Shown one piece after another: positions 8,573 to 17,288 of a stretch of DNA of 64,000 nucleotides. Origin of the DNA: Mariniflexile gromovii. Lineage in GTDB: Bacteria; Bacteroidota; Bacteroidia; Flavobacteriales; Flavobacteriaceae. The notes under the pieces were generated by a model that made no database searches, was not told where the DNA came from, and saw only the letters and a list, made by a program, of their open reading frames with translations. A program made the position numbers and the translations under genes. Position 1 is the first letter of the stretch, and the number at the start of each line of letters is the position of its first letter. Location of the stretch: positions 1-64,000 of the forward strand of contig NZ_JAGJCB010000001.1 in NCBI RefSeq assembly GCF_017814435.1, given 5' to 3'.

Positions 8573-8938
8573 ATGAGCAGTAATTTATTCATTCCGAAAA
8601 CCTGTAAACATTGCGGTAAGGCTTTTACTGCTCGTACTACTGTCACTAATTATTGCGGTGATACCTGTGCGAAGAAAGCTTATAAAGCACGCAAGCGCAA
8701 TGAGAAAATTCAAACTACACTTGATAACGCTGTGCAACAGTCAAAAGAAATCATTAACCACTACAATTCAGATGCTATAAACAACAAGGATTTTTTAAGC
8801 GTTACAGAGGCTTCTCAACTTATTGGAGTAAGTAGATGGACCATCCAAAGAATGATACAACAAGGACGTTTAAAAGCTGTTACTTTTGGCAGAAAGCATA
8901 TTGTTGCCCGTTGGCAAATTGAAAACCTCTTTAATTGA
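8573..8938 (+). CDS. Zinc-ribbon plus helix-turn-helix protein, probable excisionase
   Basis: 121 aa from the ATG at 8573. Residues about 8-30 carry CKHCGKAF and NYCGDTC, a Cys4 zinc ribbon. The C-terminal third (SVTEASQLIGVSRWTIQRMI to ARWQIENLFN) is an excisionase-family HTH. An upstream in-frame ATG at 8381 exists, but that extension is hydrophobic and runs through the att-proximal repeats, so I prefer 8573. The gene ends 6 bp before the integrase and probably sets the direction of recombination or regulates the integrase. Confidence 0.8.
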   Translation: MSSNLFIPKTCKHCGKAFTARTTVTNYCGDTCAKKAYKARKRNEKIQTTLDNAVQQSKEIINHYNSDAINNKDFLSVTEASQLIGVSRWTIQRMIQQGRLKAVTFGRKHIVARWQIENLFN

Positions 8939-8944
8939 TTTACT

Positions 8945-10039
8945 ATGAAAGTTACATTAAGACAGCGCAAAAAAAATGATAGTATCAGTTTGTATTTAGA
9001 TTATTATCATAAGGGGAAACGTAAAACGGAGTATTTAAGATTATATCTTACGCCTAATCCTCAAACCAAAACAGAAAGAGAAGTCAACAAGAAAACCAAG
9101 CAATTGGCTGAAACCATTTGCGCACAACGGCAAGTTGAAATACAAAATGGTATATATGGGTTCCATGACATAGAAAAATTAAAGGGAAGTTTCATAACTT
9201 ACGTAACCACTTTAGCAGAAAAGAAAAACACCAGTGCTGGCAATTATGGGAATTGGAATAGTATGCTCAAACATTTAAAACTCTTTTGTCCATTGGATGT
9301 AAGTTTTCAGGATGTAGATAAAACATTCGTTCAGAGGTTCAAAGATTATTTAGATAAGAAGGCGATGGGTAAGGCAGGAAAAAAATTATCTCAAAATTCA
9401 AAGTATTCCTATTTTGGGAAGTTTTCAGCAGCTTTAAAGCAAGCGGTAAAGGATGGAATTTTAAAAATGAATCCTGCCAACGGTGTTGAGTATTTCAAAC
9501 AAGGAGAACCTCAACGAGAATTTTTAACGCTTGATGAATTACAACGAGCTGCCAACACAGAATGCGAGTTACCTTTACTAAAGAAAGCCTTTATATTTTC
9601 AGCAATAACCGGATTAAGATGGTCAGACATTGAAAAGTTAATATGGTCAGAGGTACAGCATTCTAAAGAGATGGGATATTATATTCGATTTAGACAAAAG
9701 AAAACAAAAGGAGCGGAAACTTTACCTATTTCTGAACAGGCTAGGGAATTACTAGGTGAAGAAGGCGAGCCAAAAGATAAAATTTTCAAAGATTTACATT
9801 ACAGTGCCTGGTCTAATTTAAAATTACAACAATGGATAATGAATGCAGGTATAACAAAAAGTATTACTTTTCACTGTGCACGCCATACATATGCAACTTT
9901 ACAATTGACTTTGGGTACTGATATTTATACAGTGTCAAAGTTGTTAGGCCATAAAGAATTGAGAACGACACAGATTTACGCAAAAGTTATTGATGATAAA
10001 AAGAAAGATGCTGCCAACCGTATACAATTAGACCTATAA
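8945..10039 (+). CDS. Tyrosine recombinase (integrase) of element 1
   Basis: 364 aa, complete. The N-terminal arm-binding and SAM-like core-binding domains fill about 1-190. The catalytic domain keeps the expected residues: R225 in TGLRWSD, H310 and R313 in HCARHT, H336 in LLGHKE and the nucleophile Y345 in QIYAK. It belongs to the Bacteroidota phage_int_SAM_5 integrase type. Position next to mnmE makes it the enzyme that would recombine the TGTATCGG-type repeats. Its stop overlaps the next start by one base. Confidence 0.95.
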   Translation: MKVTLRQRKKNDSISLYLDYYHKGKRKTEYLRLYLTPNPQTKTEREVNKKTKQLAETICAQRQVEIQNGIYGFHDIEKLKGSFITYVTTLAEKKNTSAGNYGNWNSMLKHLKLFCPLDVSFQDVDKTFVQRFKDYLDKKAMGKAGKKLSQNSKYSYFGKFSAALKQAVKDGILKMNPANGVEYFKQGEPQREFLTLDELQRAANTECELPLLKKAFIFSAITGLRWSDIEKLIWSEVQHSKEMGYYIRFRQKKTKGAETLPISEQARELLGEEGEPKDKIFKDLHYSAWSNLKLQQWIMNAGITKSITFHCARHTYATLQLTLGTDIYTVSKLLGHKELRTTQIYAKVIDDKKKDAANRIQLDL

Positions 10040-10986
10040 TGAATCAAAATATATTTTCAAGTTTAGTGTCAATCACAAAGGGATTACATCGAGACCAAAA
10101 ATCTGAAAGAGAATTTAAAATGTTGCTTGGTGATTTAAAATTGAAACCAGTTGCAGAAAATGCCGTTTTTCACTTACAATTTAAAAAACCATTAAACAGT
10201 AAAAAGGAGTATTATCAAATAAATATTTTTAATAATACTCAAGATACAATTACCAAATTTCAGGATGACTTTCCTCAAGACGCTACGACGGCCGAGAATA
10301 AATATTCTTACACAGCTCTGTCAAATAAGCTTGAAAAGTATCTAAATGATATTGCTAAATATATTAACGACCGGAATATTACTAATGATTTGGCGGATGA
10401 CTCCAATTACATTATTAATTATCTGAAAGCATCAGCAATCAAACTATATGCAGAATTGCAATCACAATATGGACACTATTCGGATGCTCATTTATATACA
10501 GTTCCAGAATTAGCCGAAAAATATTTCTATGATAGCAACTTTGATGAATCCTCAATAAAACAATTAGATGCAATTCAACCAAAAAACACTAATAAGGCTA
10601 AACCAATTCGAAAGCCAAAAACCTCTTTTGGCTTTAAAAGTCGTGATATATCAATTCTTCTAAAAGTTCTCCAGGATTTGCAATTAAAAATTGATTTATT
10701 GCAGAACAGAACTAAAGTTGAAGATTTGCATAAACTTTTATCTGCTGATGATTTTAAGCTTTTAGATTATCAAGTTTATTTTGGTTGTGAAACCACACAA
10801 TTAAGTTACATAGTAAAACAACTCAAACCTTTTTTTAATAATTTTAATCCTACTTCAATGGAACGGTCTGGAAAATTTAAAACTACATCAGACACACCAT
10901 TAACTGCAAATAATCTTCACAAAAATCAAGTTCATAATCCCAAAGGAAAAGAAGAAATAGACAAAATCATCCAACAACTGCAATAA
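10039..10986 (+). CDS. Unknown protein translationally coupled to the integrase
   Basis: 315 aa, not recognised. It starts on the last base of the integrase stop codon, so the two are probably co-translated. It is rich in Lys, Asn and Gln, has no signal peptide or membrane segment, and shows a helical middle part (about 90-165) followed by a basic linker (KAKPIRKPKTSFGFKSR, about 186-202) and another helical region. RteC-like regulators sit beside integrases in Bacteroidota elements, but I see no clear RteC motif. A role in excision, regulation or element maintenance is only inferred from position. Confidence 0.75.
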   Translation: MNQNIFSSLVSITKGLHRDQKSEREFKMLLGDLKLKPVAENAVFHLQFKKPLNSKKEYYQINIFNNTQDTITKFQDDFPQDATTAENKYSYTALSNKLEKYLNDIAKYINDRNITNDLADDSNYIINYLKASAIKLYAELQSQYGHYSDAHLYTVPELAEKYFYDSNFDESSIKQLDAIQPKNTNKAKPIRKPKTSFGFKSRDISILLKVLQDLQLKIDLLQNRTKVEDLHKLLSADDFKLLDYQVYFGCETTQLSYIVKQLKPFFNNFNPTSMERSGKFKTTSDTPLTANNLHKNQVHNPKGKEEIDKIIQQLQ

Positions 10987-10991
10987 AAAAC

Positions 10992-11016
10992 AGTAAGAAT
11001 AGTAATAAATCTTACT
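10992..11016. terminator. Weak stem-loop after the integrase operon
   Basis: AGTAAGA and TCTTACT form a 7-bp stem with an 11-base loop just after the stop at 10986. There is no proper T-run, so it may be an RNA-processing hairpin instead. Confidence 0.35.
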
Positions 11017-11142
11017 CTTGTCTTACCGTTGTTTTACACCCTTACTAAAATCAACTTCCCATTTTTCAACCTTTGTCCTGTTCTTGAAAACCAAGAATGA
11101 CATTAGGCCTGATGTCCTTATTTATTTTAATCACAGATAAAG

Positions 11143-11445
11143 ATGGACTCAAACATCACAGAACAATTAGACCGCATCGAAAAAATGTTGCAGGAGCAAC
11201 ATAGGATGCAAAAGCAAGTATTGAATTTCAATGAAACTTGCAATTATTTAGAACTTTCCCAATCACACTTGTATAAATTGACAAGTACGGGAGCCATTCC
11301 ACATTATAAACCGAATGGCAAAAAGATTTACTTCCAACGTGAGGAATTAGACCGTTGGTTACTGCGTAACCGTATGGACTCACAAGATGAAATCGAGCAG
11401 CAAGCTGCCGACTTCTTAATTAAGAAAGGAGCGGTGAAGTTATGA
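11143..11445 (+). CDS. Small HTH DNA-binding protein (excisionase family)
   Basis: 100 aa. An N-terminal coiled segment (about 1-25) leads into an HTH_17-type fold, NFNETCNYLELSQSHLYKLT to YFQREELDRWLL. Such proteins bind DNA as regulators or accessory recombination proteins in Bacteroidota mobile elements. It opens an operon in which each gene overlaps the next through the DUF3987 gene. Confidence 0.82.
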   Translation: MDSNITEQLDRIEKMLQEQHRMQKQVLNFNETCNYLELSQSHLYKLTSTGAIPHYKPNGKKIYFQREELDRWLLRNRMDSQDEIEQQAADFLIKKGAVKL

Positions 11446-11738
11446 CTGAAATCATCGATTTAATCTTGTCAATTTCCCAAGAAATTAAAGACATAAAAGC
11501 CCGAATAGAAATTTTTAGACAATCAAGGGCAGAACTATTAAAGGAAACATGGTTGGACAACCAAGACGTATTGCAAACCTTGCATATTAGCAAGCGAACG
11601 CTACAAACCTTTAGGGATAATGGAACATTGCCATACAGCAAAATACAAGGGAAGTTCTATTACAAAGTGTCAGATTTAGAGCAATTGCTTCAAGACAACT
11701 ACTATAACCATAATTTCAAACAAAATGGAAGTAAGTAG
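11442..11738 (+). CDS. Second small HTH DNA-binding protein
   Basis: 98 aa, overlapping the preceding HTH gene by 4 bp. It has a similar layout: an N-terminal helix, then WLDNQDVLQTLHISKRTLQTF, the HTH core, and YYKVSDLEQLL. It looks like a diverged paralogue of the upstream gene. Paired HTH genes ahead of replication genes are common in mobilizable Bacteroidota elements. Exact role unknown. Confidence 0.8.
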   Translation: MTEIIDLILSISQEIKDIKARIEIFRQSRAELLKETWLDNQDVLQTLHISKRTLQTFRDNGTLPYSKIQGKFYYKVSDLEQLLQDNYYNHNFKQNGSK

Positions 11739-12633
11739 GCAAGCAATTTTGGATAGAACACATTATGGTTTAAATATTTACGCCTATGTGTTGAGACAGT
11801 ATTATCCTGAAACTACAGTCCTTTCCGTAAAAGGAAGGGACTGCGGGATAACCAGAAACCCTTTTAATGGTGGTAAAGAAACGCTTCGTATTCATATCGA
11901 TGGTGTGATTGCAACCCATAGAGATACCGAACTTGAAACCTTCCAAGGCGATGTATTCGATTTTGCGCAATACCACTTTAAAATGGCTGATGAAACAGAT
12001 GTATTGCAGATGATAAATCAAGAATTGCATCTGAATTTAGAAATAAAGGTAAAAGATGAATTGGTATGGTTGAATGGTCCAGACGATACCTGGTATGCGC
12101 GCTGTAGTTTTTTTAAAGCACCTGTTCGCAATGTGTTTCCTGTGGAAACCTTGCGATTGCATCAAGTATTCGAATTAATCACAAGTGATAAATACAAAAA
12201 AATCACTGATGCCTTAAGAGCGATTACAGATATAAAAGAAGCTCGGAAATTCAAAGCGAATCATTTTGACTACGTCACTTTTTCAGGAACTTTTGAAAAA
12301 CGTAATGACAGCAATTTATTGAAGCACTCAAATTTATTGACAATTGATTTTGACCACTTGGAAAACCTTCAAGAATTAAAAGAACAGTTGTTGAATGATG
12401 AATACTTTGAAACGGAAATGCTATTCACTTCACCTTCTGGAGATGGTCTTAAATGGATAATCAGAATTGACATTTTAGAAGTATCTCATAATGAATATTT
12501 CAAGGCAATAGCAAATTACATTAAGCATACTTATAACATAGAGGTTGACCAGTCAGGTAAAGACGTTTCCAGAGCGTGTTTTTTACCATACGACCCAACA
12601 GCCTTTTTACATAAAAGACACCAAGCCTTATGA
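11725..12633 (+). CDS. BT4734/VirE-N-type primase-like protein
   Basis: 302 aa. Residues about 15-85 resemble a DNA-primase CHC2 fold that has lost its zinc ligands (ITRNPFNGGKETLRI, then FQGDVFDFAQYHF). Residues about 150-300 are the BT4734-like domain, with LLTIDFDHLENL, FTSPSGDGLKWII and DVSRACFLPYDP, motifs reminiscent of archaeo-eukaryotic primases. It overlaps both neighbours and probably primes replication of the excised element together with the DUF3987 ATPase that follows. Confidence 0.8.
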   Translation: MEVSRQAILDRTHYGLNIYAYVLRQYYPETTVLSVKGRDCGITRNPFNGGKETLRIHIDGVIATHRDTELETFQGDVFDFAQYHFKMADETDVLQMINQELHLNLEIKVKDELVWLNGPDDTWYARCSFFKAPVRNVFPVETLRLHQVFELITSDKYKKITDALRAITDIKEARKFKANHFDYVTFSGTFEKRNDSNLLKHSNLLTIDFDHLENLQELKEQLLNDEYFETEMLFTSPSGDGLKWIIRIDILEVSHNEYFKAIANYIKHTYNIEVDQSGKDVSRACFLPYDPTAFLHKRHQAL

Positions 12634-14372
12634 GCAAAACATTTAACCCAAAAGATTGGTTGGACGTTCCACAAGAGCAACAAAAACCAGCAGTCAGCAA
12701 TAAAGCAACAACGAAATTTGTTGCTGTTGCTAATAACGACATAGAATCCTACATGGTAGCAATTGAGCAATCAGGGATGGATATAACAGGTAATTATGGA
12801 ACTTGGAGAGATTTAGGCTTTGCGTTGGCTGAAGAATATGGAGAATTAGGCAGAGAGTATTTCCACCGAATAAGTAAAAATTATGCAGGATATGATACCA
12901 AAGAATGTGATGAACAATTCAATAAATGTCTAAACGCCAAAGGACACGGAATAAGTATCGCAACCTTTTATCATCATGCACATCATGCGAATATTAAACC
13001 GACAAAAAATGAGGTAATTCAGCCGCAACAAATTGAGGAAAGGGAACAGCAAAACATGCCAACATTTCCCGAAAAAGTGTACGAAAGTATGCCCCAGTTT
13101 TTGCAACAAGTAATAAACCCAGCAAATAGTCCAGAGGAAAAGGACATTTTGTTGTTAGGAGCTTTGACGGCTTTTAGTGCCTGTTTCCCAAAGTTATTTG
13201 GTGTTTACGACCAAAGGAAAGTATTTAGCAATTTATACCTATTTGTAACCGCACCTGCTTCTGCAGGTAAAGGAAGGTTGAACCAAATCAAAAATTTGGT
13301 AGAACCTGTGCATAAATTAAAACGAGAGCAAGCCAAAGTATTAAAACAGCAATTTGAAACAGAAACAGCGGTCTATAACATGAATAAGGGCAAAGATGAA
13401 AACTTGGAAAAACCGAGCAAACCACCTGAAAGAATGTTATTCATTCCTGCCAATAATAGTGTAACCGGTGTCTATCAGTTGATATCTGATAACGAAGGTA
13501 GAGGCTTGATTTTTGAAACCGAAGGCGATACCTTGGCGCAAGCTTTTAAAAGTGATTATGGGAATTATAGTGATGGATTCCGTAAGGCCTTTCATCACGA
13601 AACGATTTGTTATTATCGAAGAACCGATAGAGAATATGTGGATATTGATAAACCCTGTTTATCAACAGTCCTATCTGGCACACCAAAACAAGTGGCAACC
13701 TTAATCCCAAATGCCGAAAACGGTCTATTCAGTAGGTTTATGTTTTACTATATGAACATCAAGCCTACTTGGAAAAATGTCTTCCAAAACAATCATAAAT
13801 TAGGATTGGATGATTATTATAACCAGTTGGGCAGCGAATTTTTGGAATTATATAAAACCCTTAAAAATAACCCAGAAATTGAAGTAAGGTTAAAGACAGC
13901 ACAACAAGAGCAATTCAACACATTTTTTGAATCACTGCAAACGAAATACATCAATTTACAACCTGAAGAATATATTGCAACCATTCGTAGATTAGGTTTG
14001 ATTGCCTTTAGAATAATGATGCTATTTACAGTATTTCGCATCATGGAAGATGGTGATGTAAATGCAGTTAAAGAATGTGAAGATACGGACTTTGCCAATG
14101 CACTTACCATAATTTCAATTCTTGTAAAACATAGTAGTAAAGTCTTCAATGATTTGCCTATAGAACAGAAATCTGCAAAACGATTGAATCGAAAAGAACG
14201 ATTTTTAGACACTTTGCCCACTCAATTTAGTCGTCAAGACTATTTAGATTTAGCTACACAACAAAGCATACCACATAAAACCGCAGAGGGCTATATCACT
14301 AAATTTGTGGATGCTGGGCTTATCCATAGAGATACCCATAACAACTACTCTAATCTTCAAAAGAGTAATTAA
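12630..14372 (+). CDS. DUF3987 replicative ATPase/helicase-like protein with PriCT-type N-terminus
   Basis: 580 aa. The N-terminal part (about 38-115) resembles a primase C-terminal domain (GTWRDLGFALAEEYGE). The DUF3987 ATPase core follows, with Walker A in FVTAPASAGKGRLNQ (about 205-219) and Walker B-like IFETEGDTL. The extreme C-terminus looks like a winged helix (FSRQDYLDLATQQS). Overlap of 4 bp with the BT4734 gene supports joint function in replication of the mobile element. A strong stem-loop follows the stop. Confidence 0.82.
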   Translation: MSKTFNPKDWLDVPQEQQKPAVSNKATTKFVAVANNDIESYMVAIEQSGMDITGNYGTWRDLGFALAEEYGELGREYFHRISKNYAGYDTKECDEQFNKCLNAKGHGISIATFYHHAHHANIKPTKNEVIQPQQIEEREQQNMPTFPEKVYESMPQFLQQVINPANSPEEKDILLLGALTAFSACFPKLFGVYDQRKVFSNLYLFVTAPASAGKGRLNQIKNLVEPVHKLKREQAKVLKQQFETETAVYNMNKGKDENLEKPSKPPERMLFIPANNSVTGVYQLISDNEGRGLIFETEGDTLAQAFKSDYGNYSDGFRKAFHHETICYYRRTDREYVDIDKPCLSTVLSGTPKQVATLIPNAENGLFSRFMFYYMNIKPTWKNVFQNNHKLGLDDYYNQLGSEFLELYKTLKNNPEIEVRLKTAQQEQFNTFFESLQTKYINLQPEEYIATIRRLGLIAFRIMMLFTVFRIMEDGDVNAVKECEDTDFANALTIISILVKHSSKVFNDLPIEQKSAKRLNRKERFLDTLPTQFSRQDYLDLATQQSIPHKTAEGYITKFVDAGLIHRDTHNNYSNLQKSN

Positions 14373-14379
14373 GGAATTG

Positions 14380-14420
14380 AGGATTTTAAGGAAATGCGAA
14401 TTGTATTTCTTTAAAATCCT
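14380..14420. terminator. Long stem-loop closing the replication operon
   Basis: AGGATTTTAAGGAAAT pairs with ATTTCTTTAAAATCCT over 16 positions with one G-U pair and a 9-base loop. It begins 8 bp after the DUF3987 stop. No long T-run follows, so termination strength is uncertain. Confidence 0.55.
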
Positions 14421-14557
14421 TTAAATCCTCAATATTCTCAACATTAATTTTTCATGATACGGTTTCCCGCATAAATACTGAAATGTTAAAAACTACTTTT
14501 AAAATAGTGTTTGTTGTTGGTTGGGTGTTGTTTTCTTTTTCTTATTTTAGACAAATA

Positions 14558-14569
14558 TTGACAAGTCAA
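14558..14569 (+). promoter_or_regulatory. Palindromic operator candidate for the XRE regulator
   Basis: TTGACAAGTCAA has 5-bp palindromic arms (TTGAC and GTCAA) 10 bp before the XRE gene. It resembles the control boxes through which small XRE proteins regulate themselves and the restriction genes downstream. Confidence 0.4.
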
Positions 14570-14579
14570 TTTTAGAACT

Positions 14580-14879
14580 ATGAGATTCGGCGAACACATA
14601 AGGCAATTAAGAGAAAAAAAGAATTTATTATTGCGGCATTTAGCAAGTGATTTAGACATAGATACAGCTATGATGAGTAAAATTGAGCGTAGCGAGCGTA
14701 AAGCGAAACGTGAACTTATTCCGCAATTGGCTAAACTTTTAAATACTTCGGTAACAGAATTACAAACCCTTTATATGGCAGACCAGATAATAGAATTAAT
14801 TGATGATGAAGAAAATCCTCAAGATATTTTGAATGCTGCTGAAAAGGAAATTAATCAAATTAAAAAACAAGATAGTTAG
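14580..14879 (+). CDS. XRE-family HTH regulator (control protein of the restriction locus)
   Basis: 99 aa. The N-terminal 65 residues form an XRE/Cro fold (FGEHIRQLREKKNLLLRHLA, then DIDTAMMSKIERSERKA). The remainder is an acidic helical tail. It starts the restriction operon and lies 6 bp before the methylase gene, the usual place for a controller protein that delays nuclease expression until the DNA is methylated. It likely acts at the palindrome just upstream. Confidence 0.88.
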   Translation: MRFGEHIRQLREKKNLLLRHLASDLDIDTAMMSKIERSERKAKRELIPQLAKLLNTSVTELQTLYMADQIIELIDDEENPQDILNAAEKEINQIKKQDS

Positions 14880-14885
14880 ACAATA

Positions 14886-17285
14886 ATGGAAAACACACTT
14901 CAAATTAAAGACAACAAAATATATGCGCCATTATTGGAAAAATGGTTGGTACTAAAACCAGAGGAGTTAGTTAGGCAAACATATATTCTAAGACTAATTG
15001 ATAATTATGGATTCTCACCAGACCAAATGGCGCAAGAATTGAAGGTTAGCAACTCCCAACGTGGACAGGGTAGAGCAATGGCTGATATTGCTATTTGGAA
15101 GTCGAAAGAAGATAAAAATAAAAGAAAACATGCCTCCATTGTTGTGGAATGTAAAGCAGAACATTTAACGATTCGAGAAGAAGATTATTTTCAAGGATTA
15201 AATTATGCAACATGGGCAGGAGCTGATTTTTTTGTGACGACAAATCTAAAAGAGACAAAGATATTCAAAGTTGTAAAAGGGCATATTCCTGATAGATTGG
15301 ATGAGGTTATTGACATTCCAAACGCAAATATGATTACTAATGCGAAAAAGGTTGATGCTTTATTAAAGCAAACAAAAGCGTTTACTCGTGATGAGTTTTC
15401 TAAACTACTATTCAAGTGTCATAACATTATTCGTAATAATGATAAATTATCACCGGAAGCTGCATTTGATGAAATTAGCAAAATCCTATTCATCAAAATT
15501 AGATACGAAAGAGAAAATTCTAAAGCACAGGTATTTTCACAAGAACAATTTTTAAAAGATAAAGAAGCCTACAATCGATATTCTTCTTCTTCAAGTAGAC
15601 CGTTTTATCAACAGTTGTTTGAAAACACTAAAGAAGAATTTAAAGATGATGATTTGTTTGACCCTAATGAATCAATTAGAATTAGAGAAAATAGTTTTGA
15701 AGCGATTGTAAAGGAGTTAGAAACATACAATCTCTCTACAACGTCAGATGATGTAAAAGGGATAGCTTTTGAGCAGTTTTTAGGAAGAACATTTAGAGGA
15801 GAGTTAGGACAGTTCTTTACACCTCGTACGATTGTAGATTTTATGGTAGAAGTATTAGACCCACAAGAAGGAGAAATAATTTGTGACCCCTGCTGTGGTT
15901 CTGGTGGTTTCTTAATTAAAGCATTTGAATATGTAAGGGCAAAAATTGAAGAAGATATCCACGAAGAGAAAGAAAAAATCAAAAGTATTTATTATACGGA
16001 AGAATACGAGAAGCTTACAGAAAGTAAAAAAGAAGAAGTGGACGAGATAGTAAACGAGCTATTCAACAAACTTAATCAAGAGTTGGATATCACCAATCCA
16101 AAAAGTCGTTTAAGAGTATTGAGTTACGAATGTATTTTCGGTACAGATGCCAATCCTAGAATGAGCCGCACCGCAAAAATGAATATGATTATGCACGGTG
16201 ATGGTCATGGAGGTGTGCATCATAATGATGGATTATTGAACGTGAACGGCATATTTGATAATCGTTTTGATGTCATTCTTACAAATCCACCATTCGGTTC
16301 AAGAGTAGAAAAGAGCTTAAAAATCACAGAGGCAGATAAGTATAAAGATTTAGACCGTATTCTGAAATATAAGGAAAGGTATGATGTTCCGGGAAATCCA
16401 GCATATACAAATGCTCTAAAACAAATAAGTGATAACATTGGTAAGCCTTTATTAAGCTTATATAAAACAGGTACTATGAGTTCCCTTACTGAAGTCTTAT
16501 TTATAGAGCGATGCCTTAACTTATTAAAACCAGGAGGAAGAATTGGCATTGTATTGCCCGAAGGTGTTTTAAATAATTCCAATCTTCAAAAAATACGTGA
16601 CTTTGTAGAAAGCAAAGCTAAAATTGTGTTGATTACTTCCATACCGCAAGATGTATTTATTGCTTCTGGTGCAACTGTAAAACCAAGTTTGCTGTTCTTT
16701 AAAAAGTTTACTGAAGAAGAAGTTAAACAATACAAGGCAATCGTAGTGTCAGCCACAAAAACTATAAATGTCAAATTCAAACCTCAAGAGGAAGAAGCGT
16801 TGACAAATTATAAGAATATAGAAACTGCGTATAACGAAGCGGCTAAAACCTTAAAAGATATTAATAATTTAAAAGGTCAAAAGAAGGGAAATATAAAGCT
16901 AAACCCTAAAGAATATGACGATTTATTGTATAAGGTTGGCGATTTAAAAGAAAAAGAAAAGGAAGCCAAAAAAGAATATAAAAGTACTATAAAAACCATA
17001 GCACAAGAAAAAGAAATTGAAAAGAAAGCTTTAATAAAAGAAAAGTTCAATTACGAAATACCAATTGCAGAAGTTGAAAAGGCAGGGATTAGTACTACAG
17101 GGGCTAAAATTGATAATGAGCTTGAACCTTTAGCGAAGGAGTTTACAGAATATCGTGAACAAAATCATCTTTGGGAAAACATCATTAATAAAGTAGAATA
17201 CCAAATAGTGGACGATAAAAAAATGTACCGCATTCCTTTATCTGGTGAGAACAAAGCACAAGAACCTGAAATATTTTATAATTAA
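14886..17285 (+). CDS. Nuclease-methylase fusion: HSDR_N nuclease plus HsdM N6-adenine methylase
   Basis: 799 aa. Residues about 20-150 look like the N-terminal nuclease domain of type I HsdR (HSDR_N), with a PD-(D/E)XK site at D67 (ADIAIW) and E88-C89-K90 (VVECKAEH). The HsdM methylase core follows: FFTPRTIVDFM, motif I DPCCGSGGF (D334) and motif IV NPPFG (N467). A coiled-coil, lysine-rich stretch (about 635-725) precedes the end. It has no helicase motor. With the next gene it resembles BcgI-like (type IIB) systems, where one subunit cuts and methylates and another recognises DNA. Confidence 0.85.
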   Translation: MENTLQIKDNKIYAPLLEKWLVLKPEELVRQTYILRLIDNYGFSPDQMAQELKVSNSQRGQGRAMADIAIWKSKEDKNKRKHASIVVECKAEHLTIREEDYFQGLNYATWAGADFFVTTNLKETKIFKVVKGHIPDRLDEVIDIPNANMITNAKKVDALLKQTKAFTRDEFSKLLFKCHNIIRNNDKLSPEAAFDEISKILFIKIRYERENSKAQVFSQEQFLKDKEAYNRYSSSSSRPFYQQLFENTKEEFKDDDLFDPNESIRIRENSFEAIVKELETYNLSTTSDDVKGIAFEQFLGRTFRGELGQFFTPRTIVDFMVEVLDPQEGEIICDPCCGSGGFLIKAFEYVRAKIEEDIHEEKEKIKSIYYTEEYEKLTESKKEEVDEIVNELFNKLNQELDITNPKSRLRVLSYECIFGTDANPRMSRTAKMNMIMHGDGHGGVHHNDGLLNVNGIFDNRFDVILTNPPFGSRVEKSLKITEADKYKDLDRILKYKERYDVPGNPAYTNALKQISDNIGKPLLSLYKTGTMSSLTEVLFIERCLNLLKPGGRIGIVLPEGVLNNSNLQKIRDFVESKAKIVLITSIPQDVFIASGATVKPSLLFFKKFTEEEVKQYKAIVVSATKTINVKFKPQEEEALTNYKNIETAYNEAAKTLKDINNLKGQKKGNIKLNPKEYDDLLYKVGDLKEKEKEAKKEYKSTIKTIAQEKEIEKKALIKEKFNYEIPIAEVEKAGISTTGAKIDNELEPLAKEFTEYREQNHLWENIINKVEYQIVDDKKMYRIPLSGENKAQEPEIFYN

Positions 17286-17288
17286 TAG

